DNA of 64,000 nucleotides, taken from Bacillota bacterium (GTDB lineage: Bacteria > Bacillota > Clostridia > Lachnospirales > Bianqueaceae). The translations under genes were made by a program, and so were the position numbers. Of this stretch, positions 40,707 through 49,840 are shown piece by piece. How positions within the stretch are numbered: the first letter of the stretch is position 1; each line of letters opens with the position of its first letter. The DNA is taken from the NCBI GenBank assembly GCA_017442735.1, contig JAFRZE010000068.1:48035-112034 (forward strand), in the 5' to 3' direction. The notes below the pieces were generated by a model, which was not told where the DNA came from, did no database searches, and saw nothing but the letters and a program-made list of their open reading frames with translations.

Positions 40707-43172
40707 ATGCCGAAAAAACATTCATATTATAAAATTGCTGCCTACTACTCCTTGGAGGGATTTGGCCTTAGACTCAGCAACGATAACAACGGCCCATCAA
40801 GATCTTTCAACGAGTTCAGCAAGAACTGGCGGAAACGTCTGGACGACCTTGGCAAACAGGTCGCGGCGGAACCGGACAACAGTGACTGGAAAACCGTATA
40901 CAAAAATCAGTACGATTCTATGGCGCCAATGGTAAAAGCACTGAATGATTTTGAAGAAGCATCAACAAAGCTTTACGCAGAAGCCAGGCAGGTAACCTAT
41001 CCTACCACCGCGGCGAAGAAGGCGGCGCTGGAGAAAGCGGCGAAAGCAGCTGAGGAGTTTGATAAGGCTTATCAGGCCTACATGGAAGCCCATCCGTATC
41101 TGATCCAGGAAAACCAGCAGCAGCGCGATTTCTACCGCATGTGGAATGACGAGAATTTCGATAAGACCGGCGACGATGTTCTGGAAGAGACCGGTTATAA
41201 TGATCCCCGATTCTCACCGGACTATGTGCCGGAAGCGCCGGATCCCTTTGTCAATATTCCCGGTTATGTTCCCGATGCGCCTCCGGTCCCGAACGTTTTC
41301 AGTCCCATCAACAACACCGAATTCGTAGAGGAAAAACCCGAGCCGCGCATCTTTCAGAGTCCTCTGCCCATGGGCACCAACGTACATCAGCTGGTTTCGC
41401 AACTGGCGGTCGGCATCTCCCCTGAAGGTAAGGCGATCGGCGACGCGGAACTTCTGGTGACCTTCCACCGTTCATTATATGAACAGTACAACAAGTATCA
41501 GACCCAGCGGCAAAACGCCCTTCAGGCTGGAGAAGATGTTACCGCCCTGGACCAGAAGATGGGCGTCGTGAGCTCGCTCTATAACTCTATCCAGGACACG
41601 CTTAACGCCGCGCAAAAGATCAAAATCGCGGCTCTCAGCCCCGAAGCGGACGTAGAAGCGGGACGGCAGGCGCTTTCCGAGGCGGCGGCTCCCGGCGTGC
41701 TGATGGCTCATCAGTTCAAAAACTTCAAGAATGTTTGCAAAGACGATTTGAATGACATCGCCGGATATAAGGAGTTTAATACTTTCTGGAATAAAGGCAT
41801 GATGCGCGGCGGTGACAAGATCATGGCCGCGATGGGCCTGGGCGAAAGCAGCAAAGACCGTCAGACGCTGCAGGATCAGATCAAAGACGATCAAACTTCC
41901 TGGCCTAAGATCATCAAGCAGGATGCTTTCTCAAGGAAACTTCGCTTCGATGATGACGCTTACCTTCGCCTGACCAAAGTGTTTGGTTCTGCGGCAATGA
42001 CTGCGCAGGATCCAAACGTCAAGGAAACGCTTTCTTCCGCCGGGAAAAATACGCTGACTCTGCTGAACGGCGTCGGGAAAGAGCCTTATTACGAGAAACA
42101 GCTGCTTCGCAACGCGGCTACCCTGCCTCAGATCCTGAAAGATAACTACGAGTTCCTTAAACAGAAAGCGAATGAGGATCCGGAGTATGGCGAGAATCTG
42201 TTCAACAAGGATCTGAAGAAACTTTCCACTTATCTGGATCTGGATATTTCCGAGCTTCATCTGCCTGAGCCAGTGGCGGAAGAAATTCCTCCGCGCGCTT
42301 CCTGGAAGGGACAGATCCGAAATATCAAAATGCAGAAAGACCCTACGCTGGAAGAGGCACCTGGACAGCTGGCTAAACTTCTGGTCTGCTCTGTCAATGA
42401 AAGCAAAAACGCGCCTTATTCCGCCCAGCGGATGAACAAGGCCATCGACGAACTGAAAGAATCACAGATGTTCAAGCAGATCGCGAAGAACCCTGACCGC
42501 TGCATCAAATTGTTCAAGGAGGGGAATCCTACCGATATCATTAATGGCATGACGCATCCCTTCCAGGCGGCGGACCCGGACAGCAAACGCAAGGCACTGG
42601 AAAAACTGAAGATCTACAAGGACTCCGGCTTCCTGTTCCCCACCAAAGGCCGTTCCACCGAATGGAAGAACTTCTACAACGCGATCGATGATATCGATCT
42701 CAGCAAACCGGAAACTTACGATCAGCAGCTGGAGAACATCTTCAACGCCGATGAAGCTTATATGAAGGGGAAGAAAGCCCTGAGCAAGGATGTGGACAGA
42801 AATGAGCGTGTCAACGAGTGCATGGATGTGATGCAGATCGTTTCCGAAGTCAGTCCCTATGTCAAGGACCGTGTCAACCAGATCGTTGATCGTACCAATC
42901 ATGTTCGTACCCGCTGGGGCCGTCAACAGCCCACGTTCGATATGGATGATTTCGGAAGCGCATCTTTCCAGGCAGTAAACAAGATCCATGGCATGATCGA
43001 AGCGGCTAAGGAAGATCCTCAAAAGATGGAAGCCCTGAAAAACGAGCCGAAGTTCAATAAACAGTCCCTCGTTCATCCGGAGATGGATCGGGCCGACTAT
43101 GGCTGGGAAGTCATAAATAAACAGGACGTTCAGGCACAGCAGCAGAACGATGCTCCGCAGATCAACGTCTGA
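40707..43172 (+). CDS. Large hypothetical protein, mostly helical, effector-like
   Basis: An 821-residue hydrophilic protein I cannot assign. It has no signal peptide or membrane helix. Residues about 10-135 are helical; about 150-225 is a Pro-rich linker (YVPEAPDPFVNIPGYVPDAPPVP); the rest is alpha-helical with blocks such as SAQRMNKAIDELKESQMFKQIAKNPDRCIKLFKEG. That block recalls the short repeated motif of very large uncharacterised protein families in Lachnospiraceae and relatives, some of which look like toxins or effectors (recollection, not a search). AGAAGGG precedes the ATG at 40707. It is monocistronic with its own terminator. A possible relative is the 907-residue hydrolase at 57923. 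Confidence 0.85.
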   Translation: MPKKHSYYKIAAYYSLEGFGLRLSNDNNGPSRSFNEFSKNWRKRLDDLGKQVAAEPDNSDWKTVYKNQYDSMAPMVKALNDFEEASTKLYAEARQVTYPTTAAKKAALEKAAKAAEEFDKAYQAYMEAHPYLIQENQQQRDFYRMWNDENFDKTGDDVLEETGYNDPRFSPDYVPEAPDPFVNIPGYVPDAPPVPNVFSPINNTEFVEEKPEPRIFQSPLPMGTNVHQLVSQLAVGISPEGKAIGDAELLVTFHRSLYEQYNKYQTQRQNALQAGEDVTALDQKMGVVSSLYNSIQDTLNAAQKIKIAALSPEADVEAGRQALSEAAAPGVLMAHQFKNFKNVCKDDLNDIAGYKEFNTFWNKGMMRGGDKIMAAMGLGESSKDRQTLQDQIKDDQTSWPKIIKQDAFSRKLRFDDDAYLRLTKVFGSAAMTAQDPNVKETLSSAGKNTLTLLNGVGKEPYYEKQLLRNAATLPQILKDNYEFLKQKANEDPEYGENLFNKDLKKLSTYLDLDISELHLPEPVAEEIPPRASWKGQIRNIKMQKDPTLEEAPGQLAKLLVCSVNESKNAPYSAQRMNKAIDELKESQMFKQIAKNPDRCIKLFKEGNPTDIINGMTHPFQAADPDSKRKALEKLKIYKDSGFLFPTKGRSTEWKNFYNAIDDIDLSKPETYDQQLENIFNADEAYMKGKKALSKDVDRNERVNECMDVMQIVSEVSPYVKDRVNQIVDRTNHVRTRWGRQQPTFDMDDFGSASFQAVNKIHGMIEAAKEDPQKMEALKNEPKFNKQSLVHPEMDRADYGWEVINKQDVQAQQQNDAPQINV

Positions 43173-43199
43173 AAAACTTAATATCGAATCTATTAAGGA

Positions 43200-43230
43200 G
43201 GCCGTAGCATATCAGCTGCGGCCCCTTTTC
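43200..43230 (+). terminator. Terminator after the large hypothetical gene
   Basis: GGCCGTAGC pairs with GCTGCGGCC (one G-U) around a short loop, followed by CCTTTTCTT. Confidence 0.75.
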
Positions 43231-43234
43231 TTGA

Positions 43235-43440
43235 TGGTGATAATGTTCCTAAAACCGGAGCGATTATCTCTTTACCCTTTTGAAACCGGAGATACTTTAC
43301 ATTATAGTGTAATAAATATCTCCCTGTCTTCTCTTCATAAGCTGATTTATGGTGATAATGATCTGTATTCTGAAATGATTATCTCCAAAACCATTCCTCC
43401 AGCCAAGGGATAGAAGAGATAAAGAGATATTTACTTCAGA
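43235..43440. repeat. Cluster of small inverted repeats in intergenic DNA
   Basis: Two blocks have the same design: GGTGATAATG, 16 unrelated bases, GATTATCTC (at about 43235 and 43351), each able to form a GATAAT/ATTATC stem. Between them GGAGATA (about 43288) and TATCTCC (about 43318) enclose a near-palindrome of TTACATTATAGTGTAA. No reading frame is convincing. Function unknown. Confidence 0.45.
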
Positions 43441-43605
43441 TACAAGTTAATTATTACCAGTTTTCGGAATCAAAAAACTGCGGATGTGGGAACCGAACAG
43501 CCAGGGCAAAAAAGATCCCTAAATTTAGCTTGACATTTAGAGATCATTTCGTCATATACTCTGATATGGACAACCAGTCAAAAGTCTGATAGATGGAGGA
43601 TAAAA

Positions 43606-44286
43606 ATGGACAGACCCATCACCACATTATTCATGCTGATCTCCGTAGACGGAAAAATCAGTACAGGTTCAACGGACGAACTGGACGTCGACCGGGATTT
43701 TCCTGGCATTGACGGCTTAAAGGAAGGTCTTCACCAGTATTATGAAATCGAGCAGACGACCGATCTGTGGTCATTCAATACCGGTCGGGTACAGGAAAAA
43801 ATGGGTGTGAATCAGAAGGCGTTTCCTTCAAAAACACCCGTCTCCTTTGTATTGCTTGATAACCGTCATCTTACGGAGCACGGTGTACACTACTTCTGCG
43901 CAAAGTCAGATCAATTCGTATTGATAACGTCAAACAAAGATCATCCGGCCTTTCATGTCGAAGCAGATAATCTCCACATCATTTTTCAGGACAGCCTTTC
44001 TCTTGGAGATGCGTTCGAACGCCTGAAAAAAGAGTATGGCTGTGAGCGGCTGACGATCCAGTCCGGCGGTACCGTGAACGGTCTGCTTCTGAGGGAAAAG
44101 CTGCTCGATTTTGTGGATATCGTTGTCGCACCTGTCCTGATCGGCGGAAAAGATACATCTACCCTGATCGATGGAAATTCATTGACCACTTCCGATGAAT
44201 TGTCCAAGCTTGGAGTATTACAATTGATCGAATGTATCCCGCTGCAGGATTCGTATATCAGATTAAAATATAAAGTTGTCAGATAA
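43606..44286 (+). CDS. RibD C-terminal/dihydrofolate-reductase-like protein
   Basis: The 226-residue product matches the RibD C-terminal reductase fold: TLFMLISVDGKISTGSTDELD, then LTIQSGGTVNGLLLREKLLDFVDIVVAPVLIGGKDT, the classic GG..N..LL.. and P.L.GG segments. Stand-alone proteins of this kind are NADPH-binding reductases, often annotated as dihydrofolate-reductase family; some take part in riboflavin synthesis, but no riboflavin genes are here. TGGAGG precedes the ATG. A TTGACA (43530-43535) lies upstream with a TATACT at a long 19-base spacing. Confidence 0.9.
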   Translation: MDRPITTLFMLISVDGKISTGSTDELDVDRDFPGIDGLKEGLHQYYEIEQTTDLWSFNTGRVQEKMGVNQKAFPSKTPVSFVLLDNRHLTEHGVHYFCAKSDQFVLITSNKDHPAFHVEADNLHIIFQDSLSLGDAFERLKKEYGCERLTIQSGGTVNGLLLREKLLDFVDIVVAPVLIGGKDTSTLIDGNSLTTSDELSKLGVLQLIECIPLQDSYIRLKYKVVR

Positions 44287-44329
44287 TCAAGAATAATCAA
44301 GACGCATAAGCGCATCAAATCAAGAATTA

Positions 44330-45082
44330 TTACGGTGCATCCGCTTCGCTGCTGCTCGCGCTTTCCTCCACAGCTGATGGATTGTCATTGTCAATAAGAA
44401 GATACTGTCCTACCTGATAAGACGGATTGTCGGTAAAAAAAGTCTGAAAAGCTTCGTCTGTCAAAGCGTTTTTCCTATCACTGTAATAATGACATCGAAT
44501 GCGGCTGATGATACCGCCGTCAAAACCTCCTTCGGCAAATGCCGGCAGGTCCTCTTCCGTGATCTCTGCCGGCAGTACAGAATTGATATATACATAGGTG
44601 TCTGCCGTATTGTTTTTGTTGTCGATCACGATATCGTGAGACTGCACAAGATAATAGAAATCCAGGACTGTCAGCCGGAATTCCCTTAGGTCTTCCTTTG
44701 GGAGCTCGGCTTCCAGATATCCCAGGATTCGCGTCGTTTCCTGTTTCATGAGCATCTCCAGCAGCTCGTTGGTATAAAAACGACCGGTTTCCCTGTCATA
44801 AACCAGCTCCCAGGTGTTCCCGCCGACGGTATAGCTTCCTCTGACGACATTACTCCCAAAGCGCCCGAGCAGAGGCTTTTCCGGCTCAATAAGGCCTTTC
44901 AGCAGATAGAACTCGCCAAGCTCATATTCGCCGTACCGGTCCGCCAGAAATTCCTGTATGGCAGGCAAGCAGGCCTGTACCAGAGCCTCTTCCTGGCTAT
45001 CAGAATATCTTTTCGGCACACAGCCACTTAGCAGTGCTGCCGTGAGCAGGACCAGAATCGCCAGTTTTACACATCTTTTCAT
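44330..45082 (-). CDS. Predicted lipoprotein of unknown function
   Basis: A 250-residue exported protein. The N-terminus MKRCVKLAILVLLTAALLSGCVPKR is a lipoprotein signal with lipobox LLSGC. The mature part is alpha/beta and ends in an acidic, Ser-rich tail (SAVEESASSSEADAP). I recognise no domain. The ATG at 45082 overlaps the stop of the upstream zinc-ribbon protein (ATGA), so the two are coupled. Three consecutive leftward genes (45868 to 44330) may form one unit. Confidence 0.78.
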   Translation of the reverse strand: MKRCVKLAILVLLTAALLSGCVPKRYSDSQEEALVQACLPAIQEFLADRYGEYELGEFYLLKGLIEPEKPLLGRFGSNVVRGSYTVGGNTWELVYDRETGRFYTNELLEMLMKQETTRILGYLEAELPKEDLREFRLTVLDFYYLVQSHDIVIDNKNNTADTYVYINSVLPAEITEEDLPAFAEGGFDGGIISRIRCHYYSDRKNALTDEAFQTFFTDNPSYQVGQYLLIDNDNPSAVEESASSSEADAP

Positions 45083-45447
45083 GGCCGTTTTGCTCCGCAT
45101 ACTGTACAAAAAATACCGGTATTTTCTGTCTTGCATATCGTACATGTCCATGAGTTGGCAGGCGTAGGGATGAGAGTCGGTTCGTTCACCTTTTCGTATC
45201 TGAAATAATGATTGATCTGAGACACGATAGGCCGATTCATCATACCAATAGCCAGTCGTGGAGGCATACCTGCCTCTTCGGCGATCAGCTTAATAACTGC
45301 GCTCTTCTTTTCCGGATCGTCGCCGGCGGCTGTTAATTCATCTTGGTATTGCTTTTCCAGCTGCGCAACTTTTTGCAGCCACGCATCGGCCTCTCTTTGA
45401 TCCTCATCTGCAGACTTAACATACAAAGAACTATTATATATTTCCAT
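45079..45447 (-). CDS. Hypothetical protein with C-terminal zinc ribbon
   Basis: A 122-residue protein. Residues about 15-60 form a charged helix (EADAWLQKVAQLEKQYQDELTAAG). The last 25 residues, WTCTICKTENTGIFCTVCGAKRP, are a four-cysteine zinc ribbon of the kind found in small adaptor or membrane-associated proteins. AGAAGGAGAAAC precedes the ATG. Its stop overlaps the start of the lipoprotein gene. Function unknown. Confidence 0.75.
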   Translation of the reverse strand: MEIYNSSLYVKSADEDQREADAWLQKVAQLEKQYQDELTAAGDDPEKKSAVIKLIAEEAGMPPRLAIGMMNRPIVSQINHYFRYEKVNEPTLIPTPANSWTCTICKTENTGIFCTVCGAKRP

Positions 45448-45523
45448 TTTGTTTCTCCTTCTTCAGTCTTAAAACTGCCGTTCCAGGATGACGTCGTCAA
45501 ATGTGATATTCATATATCATTCG

Positions 45524-45868
45524 TTATCTCCCATCAAAGCTTACTATCTCCGCCCAAGGACAGAGTTTTCTATAGTTTCTATCTATTACCTCATCAAGCC
45601 CCGGCATATTTCTATCGAACATGGATGCATACAGCTTTCTCCCACCCTCTCTGATCAGCCGTTCTGATTTATAATCATCTTCTTCAAAAGCACCTATTTG
45701 CTCAAAAATTTCCTTGTTGATTTCATAGAGCTTGTATGATGCCCCGCCGGCGCCGCCAAAACGTATTTCAGCTGTATATCGCCCTTCCTGCATATCAAAA
45801 CAAGCCTTCCAGTGAGACGAATTACCGGCGTTCCCTATTCCTTGTTTAAATATAAATCTGTCTGACAT
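45524..45868 (-). CDS. Hypothetical protein
   Basis: A 114-residue soluble protein beginning MSDRFIFKQGIGNAGNSSHWKACFD, with no family I recognise. Glycine-rich FGGAGGASYKLYEI suggests a small beta domain. Between it and the next gene a 14-codon frame with its own ATG (45508) is open, possibly a remnant. It is the first of three leftward genes here. Confidence 0.6.
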   Translation of the reverse strand: MSDRFIFKQGIGNAGNSSHWKACFDMQEGRYTAEIRFGGAGGASYKLYEINKEIFEQIGAFEEDDYKSERLIREGGRKLYASMFDRNMPGLDEVIDRNYRKLCPWAEIVSFDGR

Positions 45869-46142
45869 TCATTAGCCTCCAGAACAAGGTGTTTTTTCGG
45901 ATAATCGATGATTCATGAATCCGATTTGTTTTCGAATAGTTTCATTGCTCTATTCTAGCATATTCTGGCAACATCATCCAGTTCATATTCATCCAGATGA
46001 TCCGGCGCCGAGAACTGTTTTCCGACAGCCTGCGATAAGAATCCAGTGGTATCGTCCGGACAGCTATGCTATAATCGACACATTCGTGTTGTTAAATCAG
46101 AAGTCAAATAATATTAAAGAATTTTGGGAGTGGGAAAGGTAA

Positions 46143-46985
46143 GTGAAAAAAGTTACTATCTGGATGGGCAGAGTGCTACTTCTCTCCGCCCTTGTTCTCC
46201 TGGCGGGCTGCCGGGGCGTACAGCCAGCGAAGCCACAGCCATCCCAAGAGGCTTCCCGGTCAGCATCCGAAGCAGCCTCGGAGTCGGAAGAGGATGCGTC
46301 GGCCAACGTATCGACTGACGCTGAGGAAAGCGCTGCCGACAGCCAGCTTTATGAAATATCCGAAGCATCTGAATCGTCTAAAGTCTCCGAATCGTCTAAA
46401 GATTCCGAGTCGTCTGAAACATCTGAATCGTCCGGCCTCCGCCCCAAGACACAGGAAGCCAGTCTTCGGGCCCTGTATCCGGAAGCTGCCGCCAAGCTGG
46501 ATGAGATCGGCTGGGATCTGCGGACAGCCTACGACTGGGTCGCGACTTTTCACTATGTGGAGGAAGACCCCATTGACTGGGAGCTCGGAACAAAATGGTA
46601 CGCCCAGCTGGGATTTGAAACAGGAAGGGGGCACTGTTATACCTTCGCCGCTATGATGACCGAATTTGCCCGGCTTCTGGGCTATGAAGCCCGGCAGGTG
46701 GCCGGCAATCTGATTGGAAACAATCCCTTCCACCATTCCTGGGTCGAGATCGATATCGACGGCACCACGTATGTACTGGACCCTGAGGTTCAGCAGGAAT
46801 GGAATCTGGACTGTTACCTGGTGATTTACGGTACCGATGAGGCTATCCCCTACGATATCGATGCACTGACCTACATGCCGGATGACCCGACTCCGCAGAG
46901 CCTGGAGCGGCTGGCGTTTTCGGGTTGGGATCCGGACGAAACCGAGGAAGAATACGACCCGAATACGGGGTGCATCGGGAACTGA
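46143..46985 (+). CDS. Transglutaminase-like lipoprotein
   Basis: A 280-residue exported protein with a GTG start. The N-terminus MKKVTIWMGRVLLLSALVLLAGC is a lipoprotein signal (lipobox LLAGC). A Ser/Glu-rich linker with repeated SESSK/SESSE units covers about 30-110. The C-domain (about 115-270) is transglutaminase-like: the Cys in ETGRGHCYTFAAMMTEFARLLGYEARQVAG, the His in NPFHHSWVEIDIDG and an Asp in YVLDPEVQ. Such domains act as cysteine proteases or cross-linkers. Its last 471 bases are repeated almost exactly at 57459-57929 on the other strand. A tRNA-end repeat begins 68 bases after the stop. Confidence 0.88.
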   Translation: MKKVTIWMGRVLLLSALVLLAGCRGVQPAKPQPSQEASRSASEAASESEEDASANVSTDAEESAADSQLYEISEASESSKVSESSKDSESSETSESSGLRPKTQEASLRALYPEAAAKLDEIGWDLRTAYDWVATFHYVEEDPIDWELGTKWYAQLGFETGRGHCYTFAAMMTEFARLLGYEARQVAGNLIGNNPFHHSWVEIDIDGTTYVLDPEVQQEWNLDCYLVIYGTDEAIPYDIDALTYMPDDPTPQSLERLAFSGWDPDETEEEYDPNTGCIGN

Positions 46986-47053
46986 TTCTTTTCGGAGTAT
47001 AAAAATAGCCCGGAAGCCGCTTAAAACAGTGACTTCCGGACTATAATTACAAA

Positions 47054-47158
47054 CGGAGAAGGAGGGATTTGAACTGTAACCCCGATCCATGAAAACCGCT
47101 TATAGAAAGGATTCCCGGATATCACAGGTCTCCTTGTTCTCAAATTTGTTCTCAAAAC
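47054..47158 (+). repeat. tRNA-Ser 3'-end attachment-site-like repeat 1
   Basis: CGGAGAAGGAGGGATTTGAA (47054-47073) is the reverse complement of the last 20 bases of a typical serine tRNA (T loop, T stem, acceptor, discriminator G), without the rest of the gene. The same 20 bases recur at 61645-61664 in the same orientation. About 60 bases further, TTGTTCTCAAATTTGTTCTCAAAAC (47134-47158) is a tight direct repeat of the arm-site kind found beside tyrosine-recombinase attachment sites. The intervening GAAAACCGCTTATAGAAAGGATT is also shared with the 61-kb copy. Confidence 0.62.
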
Positions 47159-47344
47159 GCATGACCCGGATGGAGGGAATCCTTCCCTTTTATCCGGTTT
47201 TTTTCAGTTTCCCATCATTCATTTCCAAATAAAAGATACTTATTACCTTCGAAACAGGATCGATATTTCCCCAAGTGTTTCGGAATTGACTGAAATAAGC
47301 TTTTCTTGCTTTCTTGTTTTTCTTATGAATCTCACCGAATCTTT

Positions 47345-47620
47345 TCATACTGGTTTTCTCAATTGAGACGGATCTTCTACGCGAAGATTTTCAATACTTC
47401 CACACTGCGTACAAACATCACAAATCACACCTGTTTTGATCTTTTTTATTTTGGTCAGCTCTTCCATCGGTGTAAAGATTACTGAATGAAGACTAAAAGC
47501 ATCCAATAACACTCCCTCAATTAGCTTTCCACCACATTTGCTGCATTTCTTATCCATACCATCTTCTCCACCACAGTAGGGGGAATGAAGCGCATATCTT
47601 TCTTTGTTATAATCAATCAT
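47345..47620 (-). CDS. Zinc-ribbon nucleic-acid-binding-like protein
   Basis: A roughly 91-residue protein with two CxxC pairs: KKCSKCGGKLIEG and ICDVCTQCGSIENLRVEDP, a four-cysteine ribbon typical of small clostridial nucleic-acid-binding-like proteins. AAGGAGA supports the ATG at 47620, but family members usually begin at the MDKKCSKC position (ATG at 47557, also with a GGAG), so the first 21 residues may be non-native. Function unknown. Confidence 0.65.
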   Translation of the reverse strand: MIDYNKERYALHSPYCGGEDGMDKKCSKCGGKLIEGVLLDAFSLHSVIFTPMEELTKIKKIKTGVICDVCTQCGSIENLRVEDPSQLRKPV

Positions 47621-47711
47621 CAGATTCTCCTTCATGAATAACTATGATCGTATTATAACAATTCTGTAGCAACTGCAGTATTTCATGCGTCTGGAAGGAC
47701 GATTTCTTTGT

Positions 47712-47876
47712 CTATCTGGCCGCCGGCTCAAGCACCCTGAACTTCTTAGTAGGCGCTTCCCCGACTTTGATGATCAGTTCATCCACACAGTCCGTATATC
47801 GTCCTTCCTCCAGCTGGTTTGTGATCTGTTCCAACTCAGCCATTCGTTCTTCTTTTGTTTTCCATGGTTTGGACAT
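47712..47876 (-). CDS. Small hypothetical protein, possible mobile-element remnant
   Basis: A 54-residue product, MSKPWKTKEERMAELEQITNQLEEG at its start and KKFRVLEPAAR at its end. The opening resembles the N-terminus of ArdC-like antirestriction/ssDNA-binding proteins of conjugative elements, which are much longer, so this could be a truncated copy. AAGGAAGGTGAT is a strong ribosome site before the ATG. The family link is a recollection and weak. Confidence 0.45.
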   Translation of the reverse strand: MSKPWKTKEERMAELEQITNQLEEGRYTDCVDELIIKVGEAPTKKFRVLEPAAR

Positions 47877-48015
47877 GGAATATCACCTTCCTTTCTGTGA
47901 TTTTTGGAAATAAAAAAGACGCCATCGAGGTGACGACGTCTGGTTGTTGGGGTTTTGTTCTTATGATTATCCTTTGATTTGGTCCCCAGAAAGAAATATA
48001 CTCACAAATTCCGAT

Positions 48016-48912
48016 TTAAAGTGACATCCATTCATTCCAAAGCTGGTCATAAATCATGTTTAATCTGTCTATTATTCGTTGGTTCACTTCGACGACTCTA
48101 TCGTTGTATTGAGTCCCTCGTTCTCCCATGAAATAAACACAATACATTAATGTATAGAAACAGAACGCCTTACGCTGCAGATCTGTAATATTCATTTCAT
48201 CCAAAATGAAATATACATAGTCTGTGTCGTACTCCATGTTTAGAAGTGCCACATACGTCAAAGCGGCAAAAGTCAGCACATCACCCATTCCGATCGAATC
48301 AACGTCTATTATTCCTGATATGTGCCCATCCTTTATTAATAGATTCTTTGTCGTTACGTCATCTAAATATGGAGTTGCTTCAACTCTTTCAAAATAGTCC
48401 TGCAATATGGGGATCTGGCTTTCAACACGATTCACTTTTTCTGCATCAAAGTAACCGTTTTTTTGAACTAATAATCTGGCCTCGTCGAGTGTTTCATGTA
48501 TAAATGCCAGCCACGACCATCCTTCTATCTCTTCTGAAAGATTAAGAGATACTTTCCGCTGTATTTGGATTATTTCTTTTGCCAGGCCTTTTTTATCTTC
48601 TTCTGTAAGCTGATCATAAACTGCCCAAAGTTCTTCCCCTTCAATATAAGTCAAGATTACATACTCATATTGTTCGAAAGTTCCGTTATATAATACATGT
48701 GGCACCGAAATGCCTATATCTGCGAGCTTTTTCAGAAGCCGAATCGTATCCTGATATGCATTTCTCTCCGTATTACATCGAACGCTATACATGCATCCGT
48801 CTATGCTAACGATAAATACATAATTCGCCAAGCCAACAGAACAGCTGTCAATCATTGCCGGTGCTTTATGAAATGTTTCTTGACATATATGTTTTATTAT
48901 TAGTTCGTCCAT
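48016..48912 (-). CDS. Aminoglycoside phosphotransferase-family kinase
   Basis: A 298-residue small-molecule kinase of the APH/choline-kinase fold. The catalytic loop is YLDDVTTKNLLIKDGHISGIIDVDSIGMGD, where Asp and Asn occupy the HxDxxxxN positions although the usual His is Leu, and IDVDSIG is the metal-binding segment. The nucleotide-lobe segment YVILTYIEGEELWAVYDQL serves as hinge. The start at 48912 follows GTGAGG. Family members phosphorylate antibiotics or metabolites; the target is unknown. Codon use is more A+T-rich than in the first 40 kb. Confidence 0.83.
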   Translation of the reverse strand: MDELIIKHICQETFHKAPAMIDSCSVGLANYVFIVSIDGCMYSVRCNTERNAYQDTIRLLKKLADIGISVPHVLYNGTFEQYEYVILTYIEGEELWAVYDQLTEEDKKGLAKEIIQIQRKVSLNLSEEIEGWSWLAFIHETLDEARLLVQKNGYFDAEKVNRVESQIPILQDYFERVEATPYLDDVTTKNLLIKDGHISGIIDVDSIGMGDVLTFAALTYVALLNMEYDTDYVYFILDEMNITDLQRKAFCFYTLMYCVYFMGERGTQYNDRVVEVNQRIIDRLNMIYDQLWNEWMSL

Positions 48913-48990
48913 GAAGTGCCTCACTTTGTCATTCCTTCAAACAGGTCTTCTTTGCTTTCATCTCCACCTATACCGGCATATAACCGGCAT

Positions 48991-49205
48991 TCATCTCTCC
49001 CATACCTGTAATTCAATAATATCGCCATCTGATTTGCCAAGCTGTTTTCTGATAGCTTTTAAACACCGATCACGTAGCATATGTTGCCGTTTTCGTCTTT
49101 AACTCCCATATTGACTATACTGCCGTCGTATGGTATTCCATCAAATGTTGCATGGACTTTTACCCGGCCTTTTCCAAACTTTTTCCTGATATCGTATGGA
49201 AAAAC
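48991..49205 (-). pseudogene. DUF1905 gene remnant, frameshifted
   Basis: On the reverse strand FPYDIRKKFGKGRVKVHATFDGIPYDGSIVNMGVKDENGNICYVIGV is read, which matches the DUF1905 signature. A missing base then causes a stop; in the next frame KAIRKQLGKSDGDIIELQVWER runs to TGA at 48991. No start codon or N-terminal strand is recognisable. It is a decayed fragment. Confidence 0.7.
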
Positions 49206-49303
49206 CTAATCTTCCTCCTCCGCTTTCCGAATCAACGTGTATATGTGCGGAAAAAACATATGTTCCTTCTTTTTTCAACTCTGATCACCTCCACAACGCT
49301 GCT

Positions 49304-49840
49304 TCACAAAACTAATTCCATCAACCAGCAATCTTCCTGTTTCCCTTCAAACAGTTCATGTTCCGGAAGGGATTTGATGATCCTGAATCCGGCTTTCTCG
49401 TATGCCCTGATCGCTCTGTAGTTATTCTTGTGCGGGTCGAGAAGAATTATGTCCGCTGCCTTTTCATTTTTCAAAAAATCAGCTATCATTTTCAAAAAAG
49501 ACGAACCGATTCCTTTGTTCCAGTAGTCCGGCTCCCCGATAAACTGATCCATGGCAAATACGATTCGTCCATCGTCAGGATAGTCATATTCATTGAACAA
49601 TTCTCCGCTCAACCGGTATACCTGGCCATACCCAACAGGCATATTCCTGTATTCGAGAATAACCCTGAAGCCGTCGGGAATCTCCTCCTGATAATGAGCT
49701 GCCAATGTCTCCATCGTAAATCTGGCATCACGTCCTTCATAGTATTCGAGTACGGTATCATCAGTCAGCCATTTGAACATAAGTGACAAATCACTTTCAA
49801 CGAATTCTCTGACTAAGATAGGGCCATTTTCCATTCTCAT
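49304..49840 (-). CDS. Aminoglycoside 6'-N-acetyltransferase-like GNAT protein
   Basis: A 178-residue acetyltransferase. WLTDDTVLEYYEGRDARFTMETLAAHY, MDQFIGEPDYWNKGIGSSFLKMIADFLKNEKAADIILLDPHKNNYRAIRAYEKAGF and KQEDCWLMEL closely follow the AAC(6')-I resistance family, which acetylates the 6'-amino group of aminoglycosides. GNAT motif A is GIGSSFLKMI. The resemblance is strong but activity is inferred. It sits in the A+T-rich accessory region near an APH-family kinase; both may be transferred. Confidence 0.85.
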   Translation of the reverse strand: MRMENGPILVREFVESDLSLMFKWLTDDTVLEYYEGRDARFTMETLAAHYQEEIPDGFRVILEYRNMPVGYGQVYRLSGELFNEYDYPDDGRIVFAMDQFIGEPDYWNKGIGSSFLKMIADFLKNEKAADIILLDPHKNNYRAIRAYEKAGFRIIKSLPEHELFEGKQEDCWLMELVL

